A stretch of 64,000 bases of DNA from Gracilibacillus caseinilyticus (GTDB lineage: Bacteria; Bacillota; Bacilli; Bacillales; Amphibacillaceae), in assembly GCF_022919115.1 (NCBI RefSeq), contig NZ_CP095072.1, positions 4,154,001-4,218,000 of the forward strand. Reading direction: 5' to 3'. Shown here piece by piece: positions 28,201-37,893 of the stretch. Within the stretch, counting starts at the first letter, position 1. Each line of letters opens with the position of its first letter. The translations under genes and the position numbers were made by a program. A model generated the notes under the pieces. It worked only from the letters and a program-made list of their open reading frames with translations, was not told where the DNA came from and made no database searches.

Positions 28201-28507
28201 AAATTGTCACCTACTTTCCCCTCTAGCGAAAATAATTTTATCATAAAAGAAAGTTTCGTTCTATATAAAGGTACGATTTTTTGTCGAAAATTACAAGAGT
28301 TTATGACTAATTTACAGGGGTTTTTTTGATATCTAGACAAAAGTCCTGTTATATACTTTCTTCTATTTGCCAAAATAGTTGAATGATACGGTGCTAAATC
28401 ATTCTTTTATGTCGAAAAATATGACATTTTTTTACGAAGAATAACGTGCATTCTTTTCCTATTATTAGTATAATATGGGTAATACATATTCAAAAAGGTG
28501 GATCGTT
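28201..28507. promoter_or_regulatory. Divergent control region between sinR and sortase
   Basis: 307 bases without a gene. On the plus strand TATAAT at 28469-28474 is a good -10 for the sortase, with only a weak -35 (TGCATT, 17 bases upstream). Two short inverted repeats lie before it: GAATGAT/ATCATTC (28381-28404, followed by TTTTAT) and ATGTC/GACAT near 28410-28430. Their role is unknown. I saw no riboswitch or RNA gene. Confidence 0.4.
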
Positions 28508-29080
28508 ATGAAGAAGCTTGCAATCCTTTTTATACTTGCCGGAATTGTCCTTCTCGGCGTCGGTGGCTACAAGTACTTTAAGATTCAGGCTGCTGAGAAA
28601 CAAGCACTTACCGAAGCGAACGAGTTAATTGAACAATCATCTAAGTCAGAGAAAAAACAGGAACCCGAGACTTTTTTTCCTGAAATCGGTGACGCGGTTG
28701 GTATTTTGGAAATCCCATCTCTAGATGCTGAATTACCTATTGTAGAAGGAACGGACCCGGATGATTTGGAAAAAGGTGTCGGTCATTACCGTGGTTCGGC
28801 TTACCCAATGCAACAGGATCAGATCGTCTTGTCTGGACATCGCGATACAGTTTTTCGCAGCCTGGGCGAAGTGGATATCGGCGACACTTTTACGATCGTA
28901 CTTCCTTATGGTGAATATGAGTACGAAATGGTCGACTCCAAAATCGTAGATGCGGATGATACAACGATTATCAAGTCGACCGCTCCTGAAGAAGAGTTAG
29001 TCATTACAACCTGCTATCCTTTTTCATATGTTGGCAACGCACCTGAGAGATACATTATTTATGCCAAACCAATTTACTAA
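28508..29080 (+). CDS. Class D sortase
   Basis: 190 residues starting at ATG 28508, with AGGTGG upstream; an ATG at 28475 is in frame but lacks a ribosome site. A signal anchor (4-20) is followed by a linker and the sortase barrel, with catalytic H111 (LSGHRDT), C169 (TTCYP) and R181 (APERYI). Sortases join LPXTG-type surface proteins to peptidoglycan outside the membrane. Class D is inferred from size and from the TTCYP motif. No LPXTG substrate is seen in this window. It is followed by a PBP gene, another cell-wall enzyme. Confidence 0.9.
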   Translation: MKKLAILFILAGIVLLGVGGYKYFKIQAAEKQALTEANELIEQSSKSEKKQEPETFFPEIGDAVGILEIPSLDAELPIVEGTDPDDLEKGVGHYRGSAYPMQQDQIVLSGHRDTVFRSLGEVDIGDTFTIVLPYGEYEYEMVDSKIVDADDTTIIKSTAPEEELVITTCYPFSYVGNAPERYIIYAKPIY

Positions 29081-29107
29081 GCGTATTGATTCTTACAATA
29101 CGCTTTT
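29079..29107 (+). terminator. Terminator of the sortase gene
   Basis: Perfect 10-bp stem AAGCGTATTG with a seven-base loop and a run of six T. It overlaps the sortase stop codon, so the PBP gene probably has separate transcription. Confidence 0.88.
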
Positions 29108-29131
29108 TTACTTAATTAGGGGGAACATTAC

Positions 29132-31153
29132 ATGAGAAAATTAAGTATTTTGCTATTATTTATCGTGCTTGGACTTGTTGCTTGTTCCAATGAAGAACAA
29201 GTGAGACCAGAAGATCGTTTACAACAGTATGTTGATTATTGGAACGAGCAAGATTTCGAACAGATGTATGAGATGGTACAAGACGTGGAGAAGGATCAGT
29301 TTGTAGAACGATATCAAAAGCTGTATGGTGATATTGAACTGTCCAATCTGTCTGTGTCCTTTGAAGAACCAGAAGCAGCTGAAGATGAAGAAGAAGTGGA
29401 TATAGACGAAATTGAATCAGCAACCTTTCCACTGAGTGTCAATATGGAAACGGTAGCAGGTCCAATCTCTTTTACCAAAGACATTGCAATGGTAAAGGTA
29501 ACCGAAACAGTAGACGATAAAGAACAAATCGACTGGAAGGTTAATTGGAATCCTGGCTTTATCTTCCCGGAACTTGAGAATGGAAGTCAATTAGACATCA
29601 ACACCACGCAACCGACCAGGGGGCAAATTTTTGACCGAAATAATAATGGATTAGCGGTAAATCAGGATGTATATGAATTTGCGGTTGTACCTGACCGCTT
29701 TGAAGATGAAGAAAGTGAAAAAAAAGCCATTGCGGAGGCATTAGATATTGAAATAGCTGCGATTGAAAAAGCATTAAGTGCGGACTGGGTACGCCAGGAT
29801 GTACTGGTTCCGTTAAAAGTAGTTCCTAGTCTAGATAAAAATGGCTATCAGGAAGCCGTCGATTCGATCCCTGGACTAACATACAGCACCCAAACTGGTC
29901 GGACTTATCCATTAGGGGAAGCAGCCGCCCACCTTGTTGGTTATATCGCACCGATTACGGCAGAAAAACTAGAAGAAGCAGAACCTGGTGTTTATACAGA
30001 ATCAAGTCTTGTCGGTAATCGTGGACTGGAAGAACTGTTTGAAGAAAGATTACGCGGGGAAGCTGGCGTTCAACTGACTGCTGTTAAGGAAGAACAGGAG
30101 CCGGTTATCATAGCCGAGAAAGCAGTCCAAAATGGTGAAGATATTACCTTAACCATTGATGGTACAGTTCAAACACAACTTTTTGATTCACTTGAAGGCG
30201 AAGCCGGTACTGCTGCCGCCGTCGATCCGACAACTGGTGAAACGCTGGCGTTAGTTAGCAGTCCATCATTCGATCCACATCCATTTTTATACGGACTTAG
30301 TAATGATCAATGGACGGAATGGAATGAAGACCCACAACAGCCACTGTTAAATCGTTTTGCTGCCACGTTCGCACCTGGATCGTCATTTAAACCAATTACA
30401 AGTGCTATTGGATTGGAAAATGGGTCCATTGATCCGAACGAAGGGCTATCCATTAATGGATTGACGTGGCAAAAAGAGGGCTGGGGAAACTACGAGGTCA
30501 CGCGAGTCTCTGAATCTAGCGGTCCAGTTGATCTTAGAGATGCGTTGGTCCATTCCGATAATATTTACTTTGCGATGCAGGCCGTCAATATGGGAGAAGA
30601 AGCATTTCTAAATGGATTAAAGAATTTTGGCTTAGCAGACAAATTTCCGTTTACCTACCCGATTGAATCAGGCACTATCTCCTCTGATGGTACTTTAAGC
30701 GAAGAAGTATTGCTGGCAGATACAAGCTACGGGCAAGGACAGCTGGAACTCAGTGCTTTACAGTTAGCAACAAGTTACTCGGTTTTACTCAACCAGGGTA
30801 ATTTGGTGCAGCCAATTCTTCTGAGTGATGAAGAAAAAGGGCAAAACTGGAAAGAAGGCATTCTGTCGGAGGATAATGCAGCAATTATTCGCGATGCCTT
30901 GCGAGCTGTTGTCACAGATGGCAGCGGGCAAACCGCAAACGTTGACAATGTGGCAGTCTCCGGAAAAACAGGAACAGCGGAACTAAAACAATCTCTCGAT
31001 GAAGAGAACGGAGCTGAAAATGGATGGTTTGTCGGTTATCCGGAAGATGGCAGTGTGATCATATCGATGATGATCGAGAATATCGAGGGACGTGATCACG
31101 GAAGCGGTTATGTAGCCGAAAAAGTCGGAAAGGTCCTCTCCTCAATGAACTAA
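29132..31153 (+). CDS. pbpC: Lipoprotein-anchored class B penicillin-binding protein (PBP3/PbpC-like)
   Basis: 673 residues. The lipobox LGLVAC (Cys18) indicates a lipid anchor. Next comes a MecA_N NTF2-like domain (about 25-150), a PBP dimer domain (about 160-330) and a transpeptidase domain with S417-S-F-K420, S475-D-N477 and K612-T-G614. It cross-links peptidoglycan outside the membrane. B. subtilis PBP3 (668 residues) has this arrangement, shared with the low-affinity PBP2a of staphylococci, so reduced beta-lactam affinity is possible but not shown. GGGGGA precedes the ATG. Confidence 0.92.
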   Translation: MRKLSILLLFIVLGLVACSNEEQVRPEDRLQQYVDYWNEQDFEQMYEMVQDVEKDQFVERYQKLYGDIELSNLSVSFEEPEAAEDEEEVDIDEIESATFPLSVNMETVAGPISFTKDIAMVKVTETVDDKEQIDWKVNWNPGFIFPELENGSQLDINTTQPTRGQIFDRNNNGLAVNQDVYEFAVVPDRFEDEESEKKAIAEALDIEIAAIEKALSADWVRQDVLVPLKVVPSLDKNGYQEAVDSIPGLTYSTQTGRTYPLGEAAAHLVGYIAPITAEKLEEAEPGVYTESSLVGNRGLEELFEERLRGEAGVQLTAVKEEQEPVIIAEKAVQNGEDITLTIDGTVQTQLFDSLEGEAGTAAAVDPTTGETLALVSSPSFDPHPFLYGLSNDQWTEWNEDPQQPLLNRFAATFAPGSSFKPITSAIGLENGSIDPNEGLSINGLTWQKEGWGNYEVTRVSESSGPVDLRDALVHSDNIYFAMQAVNMGEEAFLNGLKNFGLADKFPFTYPIESGTISSDGTLSEEVLLADTSYGQGQLELSALQLATSYSVLLNQGNLVQPILLSDEEKGQNWKEGILSEDNAAIIRDALRAVVTDGSGQTANVDNVAVSGKTGTAELKQSLDEENGAENGWFVGYPEDGSVIISMMIENIEGRDHGSGYVAEKVGKVLSSMN

Positions 31154-31159
31154 TTGATA

Positions 31160-31193
31160 CAAAGAGCCAGCTTGATATTGTCAGCTGGCTCTT
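31160..31193 (+). terminator. Terminator of the PBP gene
   Basis: Perfect 12-bp GC-rich stem AAAGAGCCAGCT with a 10-base loop, ending in six T. It lies seven bases after the stop. Confidence 0.93.
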
Positions 31194-31265
31194 TTTTGTA
31201 GTAGATTGATATAATGTAAAGCTGTTCCGCCATACAGCCTGGCCATATTATTCTAAGTACATAAA

Positions 31266-31655
31266 ATACTATGTAAAGCGAAACTATTTGAACATGTGGT
31301 ATGTTTTATATGCTTAGCAAAACTCCGGAATAATACTCCGCCGAAGGGAAGTTCTACAACGTATGGAAGAGCTACAAGCAGTAGTGCTAGGCATTATTTA
31401 TCATCAAATTAAACAGATAGTCTTCCATATCCTACCTGTCACATTAATTGTGGAGCTATACAAGAGCGTAGGTCAACCACGTAGACTCCCACGGGATTGT
31501 GCAGGTGCTGAAGATCCACTTTGTGAAGCGTTCTTCTTCACAAAGTTAGCTTCAGCCGTGCCCCGCAGGATGCGAAGTGGTTGGCCGGAGCGGTGTCCCA
31601 GCACATGAATCATCTCAAAATAAACATTAAGCTGTAAGTTTACATAACCCATACT
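31266..31655. repeat. Mosaic intergenic repeat, copy R1 (MITE-like)
   Basis: About 390 bases. The left end has ATGTAAAG and the right end has the inverted TTTACATAA. The left arm contains CTCCGGAA and CTCCGC. The right arm has CTTCAGCCGTGCCCCGCAGG and ends in CAGCACATGAATCA, the same as copies R2-R4. The middle shares GTGCTAGGCATTAT and the GTAGACTCCC block with R3 and R4, and CAGGTGCTGAAGATCC with R4. It lies between the PBP terminator and an oxidoreductase terminator, with no flanking gene interrupted. Confidence 0.85.
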
Positions 31656-31725
31656 ATAAGAACCTATACTTCCACCCCATAATCTGCTTTGCTGACAGTG
31701 ATTCTATACTTTTTCAACGTAAAAA

Positions 31726-31749
31726 AGCACAGTCGAGATCTACTGTGCT
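31726..31749 (-). terminator. Terminator of the 31740-32741 gene
   Basis: Perfect 8-bp stem AGCACAGT with an eight-base loop, followed on the minus strand by TTTTTTACG. The stem includes the stop codon. Confidence 0.88.
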
Positions 31750-32741
31750 ATTGCTATTACTTCACCTGTTTTGCTGCTTTTATAAACAGCATCTAATACT
31801 TTCATTTGGTTTCGCATTTTATCAATACCATATTGTAACGGTTGTTCATGCAGAACAGCATTAGCGAAATCTTCGACCATTAATGAATACTGGTCACCTG
31901 ACTCTGTATAAATCTCTACTTCATTGTCTGCTGTTTCCACCTGAACCTCTGCGATCATACCTTCATTTGTGTCTGGACGAAACGCAGAACTTACAGTGAT
32001 CCGACCTGTTGCCCCGACGATTTCATAGCTCTGGGTAGAAATACAATCAAAGCTGGAATCAAACGACGTCACAATACCATTATCAAAATGGAGCACACCT
32101 GCCATTGTCGTATCAACTTCCAAATCCGGATGATAATTACCGCTGGCATAGACAGACAATGGTTCAATATTGAGAATATTACGTATCGCATGGATCGTAT
32201 AACAACCTACATCAAACATGGCACCTCCACCTAACTCACTATTTAATCGAATGTTGGAGCGATCGTCTAAATAGAAAGAAAAGCTGGCACGCATCATTGC
32301 AATTTCGCCAATTACTCCTTTTTCCAGAAGCTGTTTCACTTTTTGGTGCTGTGGATGAAACTGATACATAAATGCTTCCATAAAAACAACACCATTTTCA
32401 TCACAAGTCTGAATCATTTCTGCCAATTCTTCATTCGTAATGGCAACGGGTTTTTCACACAACACATGTTTTTTATATTGAGCTGCTTTGATTACCCATT
32501 CTTTGTGTAAACCGTTTGGTAGCGGGATATATACCGCATCTATTTCAGGATCTTGTAATAGTGCTTCATAACTGTCAAAAGTACGTGGTATATTTAGTTT
32601 ATCTGCTACCTCTTTCGCTTTATCTTCATTTCGACTGGCAATCGCTACAACTTCTCCATTATTGGATCGTCTGATTGCTGGAATCACTTGCGTAACCCCT
32701 ATGTTTGCGGTACTGAGAACTCCCCACCTTAATTTTGTCAT
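31740..32741 (-). CDS. Gfo/Idh/MocA family oxidoreductase
   Basis: 333 residues. NAD(P)-binding Rossmann domain at the N-terminus (WGVLSTANIGVTQVIPAI), the catalytic-lysine motif CEKPVAI near 94-100, and the C-terminal GFO_IDH_MocA domain (AMFDVGCYTIHAIRNIL). It resembles the subgroup that includes D-xylose and glucose-type dehydrogenases, but the substrate is not readable. It follows an SDR gene by 15 bases, so the two probably form a small sugar or polyol oxidation operon. Confidence 0.88.
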   Translation of the reverse strand: MTKLRWGVLSTANIGVTQVIPAIRRSNNGEVVAIASRNEDKAKEVADKLNIPRTFDSYEALLQDPEIDAVYIPLPNGLHKEWVIKAAQYKKHVLCEKPVAITNEELAEMIQTCDENGVVFMEAFMYQFHPQHQKVKQLLEKGVIGEIAMMRASFSFYLDDRSNIRLNSELGGGAMFDVGCYTIHAIRNILNIEPLSVYASGNYHPDLEVDTTMAGVLHFDNGIVTSFDSSFDCISTQSYEIVGATGRITVSSAFRPDTNEGMIAEVQVETADNEVEIYTESGDQYSLMVEDFANAVLHEQPLQYGIDKMRNQMKVLDAVYKSSKTGEVIAIAQ

Positions 32742-32756
32742 GCTATCTCTCCTTGT

Positions 32757-33515
32757 TTATAAAGATTTCATTGCTCCGCCATCGACGACTAATGTTTGAC
32801 CTGTGATATATGTATTTGCAGCGGAACCTAGAAACAATACTGCTTTAGCAAATTCAGCAGGTCGACCAATTCTACCAATCGGAATCATCTCACCTATCTT
32901 TTTCACCGAATCTTCTTCCTCTTGATCATATACCGCACGAATTCGGTCCGTATCCATCGTTCCTGGCCCGACAGAATTTATCAAAATATTGTCACCAGCC
33001 AACTCCTGTGACAAGCTTTTGGACAACCCAACTATTGCTGGACGAAACGTATTGGAAAGTAATAGGCCATCAAGTGCCTGTTTCATCGAGCTCGACGTGA
33101 TGGTAACAATCCGTCCAAATTGCTGCTCTTTCATGTGCGGTGTTACAGCCCTTACTGTTCGGACGACGCTCATTAATAATGATTCAAAAGCCTGTTGCCA
33201 ATCGGTGTCATCAAAATCAGCAAATTTTCCGGCTGGCGGACCGCCTGTATTATTAATTACGATATCAATGCATCCTATTTCCTGCACCATCTTTTCAATG
33301 TCTTTTCCGTTCGTGACATCACAGACGACTGTCTCAATATTGGGGTTATGTGTGACAGAAAAGATTTCCTTTGCGGTCTGCCGGAGTTGTTCAGCATTCC
33401 GACTGGCAATAAAAACGTGAGCACCCTCTTCAGCATAGGCAGTCGCACATGCTTTTCCTAAGCCTTTACTTGCTGCTAATACTAATACTTTCTTACCTCT
33501 CACTCTTAAATCCAT
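32757..33515 (-). CDS. Atypical short-chain dehydrogenase lacking the catalytic Tyr
   Basis: 252 residues, SDR fold with cofactor loop VLAASKGLGKACA (11-23), NNTGG, the Ser motif ITSSSM and the C-terminal GQTLVVDGG. Where classical SDRs have YxxxK, this protein reads SNTFRPAIVGLSKSL, so the Tyr is replaced. A group of FabG-like SDRs shares this SNxxR variant, and some probably use a different mechanism or are not classical dehydrogenases. Co-transcribed with the downstream Gfo/Idh gene. AGGAGGTG precedes the ATG. Confidence 0.85.
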   Translation of the reverse strand: MDLRVRGKKVLVLAASKGLGKACATAYAEEGAHVFIASRNAEQLRQTAKEIFSVTHNPNIETVVCDVTNGKDIEKMVQEIGCIDIVINNTGGPPAGKFADFDDTDWQQAFESLLMSVVRTVRAVTPHMKEQQFGRIVTITSSSMKQALDGLLLSNTFRPAIVGLSKSLSQELAGDNILINSVGPGTMDTDRIRAVYDQEEEDSVKKIGEMIPIGRIGRPAEFAKAVLFLGSAANTYITGQTLVVDGGAMKSL

Positions 33516-33682
33516 CGGACACCTCCTATTCTCATTCTAAAAGCTGAAGCGGAAAATTAGCAAGCTTTTGCCTTTCTGTTTTTTGATAATTTAGAATAAT
33601 TTCTTTTTTCGCTCTATAGAAAACCGGACTCAAACCGTCTGGTTCTAGCTAATTTAAGTATATTTAAAACTACCTATTTATA

Positions 33683-33979
33683 CGATTATGTAAACTAGAA
33701 CTGTATTACAATGTGATAAATTTGGTATATTTTAACTTTTAAGCAACTCTCCGGAAATACACTCCGCGTCCTGTGGGGCACGGCTTCAGCTAGGCTACTA
33801 TTTGAACTGCTTCTTTGCTGCCTTGGCCGAGGAAGCCCGCTTTAAAGCAATACTTATAGACATAGGCACAGACTAAGTGGATCTTCATCCGTGCCCCGCA
33901 GGACGCGAGTGGTTGGCCGAAGCGGTTTCCCAGCACATGAATCCTTTCAAAATGACCACTAAGCTAGTTAACATAATCC
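33683..33979. repeat. Mosaic intergenic repeat, copy R2 (short form)
   Basis: About 297 bases. The left end GATTATGTAAACTAG and the right end CTAGTTAACATAATC are near-perfect inverted repeats. Inside, CGCGTCCTGTGGGGCACGG (left) pairs with CCGTGCCCCGCAGGACGCG (right), a 19-bp arm with one mismatch or wobble. The centre has CTTGGCCGAGGAAGC and the GGCACAGACTAAGTGGATC stretch shared with R3. It lacks the GTGCTAGGCATTAT module found in the other copies. Confidence 0.9.
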
Positions 33980-34023
33980 GCATTATCAAAACCCTTACTT
34001 TAATTCGATCTTATGCAACAAAA

Positions 34024-34045
34024 AGCAGCTGCGAAGGCAACTGCT
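34024..34045 (-). terminator. Terminator of the IDEAL-domain gene
   Basis: 9-bp stem with one mismatch (AGCAGTTGC/GCAGCTGCT), GAAG-type tetraloop, followed by TTTTTGTT on the minus strand. It overlaps the stop codon. Confidence 0.8.
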
Positions 34046-34511
34046 ACATTTCATTTAATTTCGTTGTATACAGATCAAACTTTTCTTCATTTAGATCATC
34101 TAATGCATTGTCGATGAGTCGTAATAAATTACTGCGTTCCAGTTCCATAATCACATGATCAATATTATGTCCTTCTTCTTCCTGCTCCGATACAATCATG
34201 TATGGACTTAAAATAGTAGATAGATGCTGCTGAAAATCCTTTACCTTCATGAGGTCGGACAACGTCATCCGATTATATTTTTTTCCTTTTTGGAACACGA
34301 ATACCGCCTCTTTATTTTCAATTTGTTGTGTGTCTCGATTGATTCGGATTTCTCGTGCTTCGAGTGGTACGAAATGATACACTTCATCATCCATTAATAA
34401 TGAAAAATACTGATATGCCAACACCACCCGAATGTACTTGCCTTCTTCCTTCACATAATAAGGTTTCAATAATTTCACAGAAAGCAATGACAACACCTCC
34501 TCAAAATTCAT
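34044..34511 (-). CDS. IDEAL-domain protein
   Basis: 155 residues, no signal or membrane segment. The C-terminal segment NLLRLIDNALDDLNEEKFDLYTTKLNEM has the pattern of the IDEAL domain, a short helical module found in several small Bacillaceae proteins such as YpiB. The N-terminal 110 residues are beta-rich and unrecognised. It stands alone between a repeat element and the exporter gene. A role in protein-protein contact is known for the domain in general; nothing more specific can be said. Confidence 0.7.
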   Translation of the reverse strand: MNFEEVLSLLSVKLLKPYYVKEEGKYIRVVLAYQYFSLLMDDEVYHFVPLEAREIRINRDTQQIENKEAVFVFQKGKKYNRMTLSDLMKVKDFQQHLSTILSPYMIVSEQEEEGHNIDHVIMELERSNLLRLIDNALDDLNEEKFDLYTTKLNEM

Positions 34512-34698
34512 TGGAACAAGATGAACAGTAAATTATATTTCTTATTTTACATCATATGCATTAAATAAGAAAGCGTTTACAACAAATTTTATATTTATAT
34601 TTATTTAATTGCAAATATTCTGTTTTGAACAAGTCATGGAAAGTATACAAATTCTGATGTATACTATGCAATAGATTGTTTGAAGGAGCATCAGTTAG

Positions 34699-35742
34699 AT
34701 GAAATTGTCAAAATTACGTTATCGATTATTCGGCAGACGAGTAATCAAAACAGCATTGGCTGTATTTTTAACCTCTCTGATCTGTGACTGGATGGGGTGG
34801 CCACCAGTATTTGCCGTTATCACGGCCATTGTGACGATCGAGCCAACTGTTGCAGACTCTATCAAAAAAGGAATTATTCGTTTTCCGGCATCAGCGATCG
34901 GCTCAGGATATGCTGTTCTTTTTATTTCTTTATTCGGCAATACTCCTATTACTTATACGTTAGCTGCACTATTTACTATCATTACCTGTTATCGTTTAGG
35001 TCTTCACGCCGGACTATTGGTCGCAACATTAACTTCCGTTGCGATGATCGAAGTTATCCATACCAATCTATTTGTGGCATTTGCAATCCGTCTCGGGACA
35101 ACCACAATCGGTTTGTCTGTTTCAACCCTTGTCAACATGTTTATCTTGCCACCTAACTACACGAGAAAGATACTGACGAATATGCATGACCTTTTAAAAC
35201 AGACCGGAGAAGAATTGGAAATCATTCTGAAACAATTACTCGGAAACGGCGAATTGACTAATCAGAAACAAGAAATTGATCAGCGATTCCAAACATTAAA
35301 AAATATGTTAGACCAAACCGAAAGATTATTGAATTTTCAATCAGCGGAATCAAGGTACCATCGACTGGATGACCGTACAAAGAGTGTGTTTGATTACGAA
35401 CGAAAAAATTTAACCCGCTTACGTTTGATTCATTATCATATAGGAAACTTGATTAACACACCAATCCAGCATGTTTGTTGGAGCAAGCATGAGTGTGAGG
35501 ACATTGTCCTGATGGTGGAAACATTAGCTGATTTCATGAAAAATCCCGATCATTACAAAGCAAGTGCCTACAAAAAGCAGGTTAAAACGCTAATGAATCA
35601 ATTCTGGGAAAGTAAAAAGCCGAGCGAAGAAGATGATCCGACGTTATTTACACCTGAAGTCATTATTTTATATGAATTATTATCGATTTATAATATTGTA
35701 GAAAATATCATTCTTAGTGAGCGGGAAATTACAGAATCATAA
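34699..35742 (+). CDS. ArAE/FUSC-type membrane exporter
   Basis: 347 residues. Four or more membrane helices in residues 15-155, then a long cytoplasmic helical domain (about 165-347), the layout of the DUF939/ArAE_1 family (B. subtilis YqjA type). The N-terminal signature GRRVIKTALAVFLTSLICDWMG and PTVADSIKKGIIRFPASAIGSG is typical. Related proteins export aromatic acids; the substrate here is unknown. GAAGGAG precedes the ATG. A cre-like sequence with one mismatch lies at 34567-34581. Confidence 0.85.
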   Translation: MKLSKLRYRLFGRRVIKTALAVFLTSLICDWMGWPPVFAVITAIVTIEPTVADSIKKGIIRFPASAIGSGYAVLFISLFGNTPITYTLAALFTIITCYRLGLHAGLLVATLTSVAMIEVIHTNLFVAFAIRLGTTTIGLSVSTLVNMFILPPNYTRKILTNMHDLLKQTGEELEIILKQLLGNGELTNQKQEIDQRFQTLKNMLDQTERLLNFQSAESRYHRLDDRTKSVFDYERKNLTRLRLIHYHIGNLINTPIQHVCWSKHECEDIVLMVETLADFMKNPDHYKASAYKKQVKTLMNQFWESKKPSEEDDPTLFTPEVIILYELLSIYNIVENIILSEREITES

Positions 35743-35773
35743 AAAGAGCCTGAAGAAAAATTTTCGATACAAT

Positions 35774-35831
35774 AACAGCCAAACAAAACACTAATTTTCA
35801 TTAGTACATCATCGTGTTTTATTCGGCTGTT
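35774..35831 (+). terminator. Terminator of the exporter gene
   Basis: An 18-base imperfect stem (16 pairs; AACAGCC and AAAACAC blocks) around a 22-base loop, followed by TTTCTCTTATT. Confidence 0.7.
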
Positions 35832-35904
35832 TCTCTTATTTCATGAAGTGATACGGCGAGTAACCTCTTGAAAAATCGTGAAAAGTGAAAGTATTATGAT
35901 TAGG

Positions 35905-35934
35905 AAAAACACTAAATTTCGATTTGGTGTTTTT
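35905..35934. terminator. UUCG-capped terminator downstream of the first chemoreceptor
   Basis: 13-bp stem AAAAACACTAAAT with one T-G wobble and a TTCG loop. A/T flanks allow use in both directions. It lies about 50 bases after the stop of the minus-strand chemoreceptor. Confidence 0.75.
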
Positions 35935-35982
35935 GATATTTTTAAAGTACTTAGATTATGCCCCCGGTCTTTTTCTATACGA

Positions 35983-37722
35983 CTATGAAAGTTGAAACTG
36001 TTTCACTGCTTCATTCAGTTCTTCTGCCAATCGGGACAGATCTTTTGAATGAACCGAAACTGTTTCCATCGAACTGCTAGCTTGTTGGGCAGAAGCTGAT
36101 GTTTGTTCGACACCTGCAGCAGATTCTTCTGATATTGATGCGATTTCTTCAATGGCTGCGTTAATTTGGTCACTTTTTTGCGTCATTTCAGTGAGATTCG
36201 CAGTAACCTCACGAATACTCTGAACCATTTCGTCGACTTTGCCATTGATCGCGTCAAAAGTATCCTCTGTTCTGTCAATTTGCTGTGTCCCCGTCTCTAC
36301 TTCCTGGTAGCCAGATTCCAAAGAAGCTGTTACCGATGTTGATTCACTTTGGATGTCCGTTACAATTGTCGTTATATCAGTGACAGATTCTGCTACTTGC
36401 TCTGCTAATTTCCTTACTTCGTCAGCTACCACAGCAAAACCTTTACCGTGCTCTCCTGCTCGTGCTGATTCAATCGCTGCATTTAAAGCTAATAAATTGG
36501 TCTGTTCGGCTATGTCTCTAATCACTGCCACCAATTTGCTTATTTCCTTTGTTTGACTATCTAAACCTCTTACTTTGTTTACTGCATCCTTCACAATTGT
36601 ATGGACACGCCCCATTTGTTCAACGGAATTCTTCATCATTGCTTGACCACTCCCCGTCAAATCAAGCACTTCTGCAGAGTGCGATTCAATGACACTTCCA
36701 TTATGATTGGCAGCTGTTACTTTTTGTGTGAAATCATTCATACTAGCAGCCACTTTTCCCGCATGATCCGCTTGTGTCTCTACACCAGACGCTAATTCCT
36801 GCATCGTGGAGGCAATCTGCTCCGTACCTGATTTTACTTCAACAGCAGATTGCTGCAATGCTTTACTTTGTTGAGTTACCGTTTCCGAAACCTTATTTAC
36901 TTTTACTAAGATAGAACGTAATCCTTTACTCATAGAAGCCATTGCATGTGACAGTTGACCTATTTCATCTTTGGATTGTGTCGATTCTAATATGACCCGT
37001 AAGTCACCTTCTGCAATTTGGTTACTTAGAGCTACTAATTTCCTTAAACGTTTTGTAACGTTTCGGTTGATAAGCATAATTAATACAATACTGACTACTA
37101 ATGAAACGAGAGCCGATAGTATCAACGTAATCAATGCAGCCTCTTGGCTATTTTTTGCTATTGCTACATTAGCTTCTCTATCTTGATTGACTACTGCCGT
37201 TAATTCATCAAGAAGCTGAACGGCATTCCATTGAATTTCATTCGCCTCATCAGCAGCAAGTTGTGCTGTGTCTCCCTCACCTTGTCTCATATATCCGATT
37301 ACTTCGTTAAATTTCCGATTTAATTTGTCATTTAAAGAAATGATTTCATTATACAGTGTCTCTTCCTTATCCGTTTTAAGCTGCTGCTTTACTTTCGTTT
37401 GTAATTGTTCAAACAGCTCCTGGCGTTCTAGATATTCATCTTCAATTTCCTGACTAGGATGATCCATGTATGAGAAAACTCGAATACTTTTCGCTCTAAT
37501 TAGGGAACCCATTTCTGTAACCTCTAATGCCTTGTCTGTCCTGCTTTCCATGACATCTATTTCTTCACCAATCATAACTAACTTAAAACCTGATACAACT
37601 ACTGCTCCGAGAAATAATAACAATACAATTCCTAAAATTAATCCATACTTTCCTCCAACACTGATGTTGTTCAATTTAAAACGTTTCCATCCTTTTTGAC
37701 TTTTCCCCTTCTCTTTGGCCAC
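35983..37722 (-). CDS. Methyl-accepting chemotaxis protein 1
   Basis: 579 residues. TM1 at about 28-50, an external four-helix-bundle sensor (about 50-190), TM2 (about 192-217), HAMP (about 218-270) and a signalling domain with the hairpin [20 protein letters not shown]. It ends without the C-terminal pentapeptide seen in enterobacterial receptors. The sensor is small and has no Cache fold, so the ligand cannot be guessed. It is a close paralogue of the receptor just upstream (37894-39636), with near-identical signalling halves and diverged sensors. I found no SigD consensus ahead of it. Confidence 0.93.
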   Translation of the reverse strand: MAKEKGKSQKGWKRFKLNNISVGGKYGLILGIVLLLFLGAVVVSGFKLVMIGEEIDVMESRTDKALEVTEMGSLIRAKSIRVFSYMDHPSQEIEDEYLERQELFEQLQTKVKQQLKTDKEETLYNEIISLNDKLNRKFNEVIGYMRQGEGDTAQLAADEANEIQWNAVQLLDELTAVVNQDREANVAIAKNSQEAALITLILSALVSLVVSIVLIMLINRNVTKRLRKLVALSNQIAEGDLRVILESTQSKDEIGQLSHAMASMSKGLRSILVKVNKVSETVTQQSKALQQSAVEVKSGTEQIASTMQELASGVETQADHAGKVAASMNDFTQKVTAANHNGSVIESHSAEVLDLTGSGQAMMKNSVEQMGRVHTIVKDAVNKVRGLDSQTKEISKLVAVIRDIAEQTNLLALNAAIESARAGEHGKGFAVVADEVRKLAEQVAESVTDITTIVTDIQSESTSVTASLESGYQEVETGTQQIDRTEDTFDAINGKVDEMVQSIREVTANLTEMTQKSDQINAAIEEIASISEESAAGVEQTSASAQQASSSMETVSVHSKDLSRLAEELNEAVKQFQLS

Positions 37723-37850
37723 TTCTATACCCCCCCATTTTATCTTTATGACTTTTTGTCAAGTTACTTGCATTTATATTAGCACTTTTATTTTAATTAA
37801 TCTATATAAATTAGGTATTTATAATTATGTTTATGTAAAATTATTCATAA

Positions 37851-37884
37851 AAAAACATCCCTTTTATGTTAAAGGATGCTTTTT
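37851..37884 (-). terminator. Terminator of chemoreceptor 2
   Basis: On the minus strand GCATCC pairs with GGATGT (one mismatch, extended by A/T pairs) around a 13-base loop, then seven T. It separates the two receptor genes. Confidence 0.75.
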
Positions 37885-37893
37885 TATACTTAT

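Noticed and set aside
28381..28409. GAATGAT/ATCATTC hairpin followed by TTTTAT upstream of the sortase, as a riboswitch or terminator
   Set aside because: Only seven pairs, no conserved aptamer motif and no upstream gene on that strand. Reported only within the intergenic description.
31363..31608. 81-codon frame in repeat R1 as a stand-alone gene
   Set aside because: No ribosome site, lies fully inside the repeat element and its ends differ among copies. Kept only as a finding about a shared frame, not as a CDS.
34567..34581. cre-like AAGAAAGCGTTTACA ahead of the exporter gene
   Set aside because: The conserved T at the second position is A. Mentioned in the gene entry but not called as a site.
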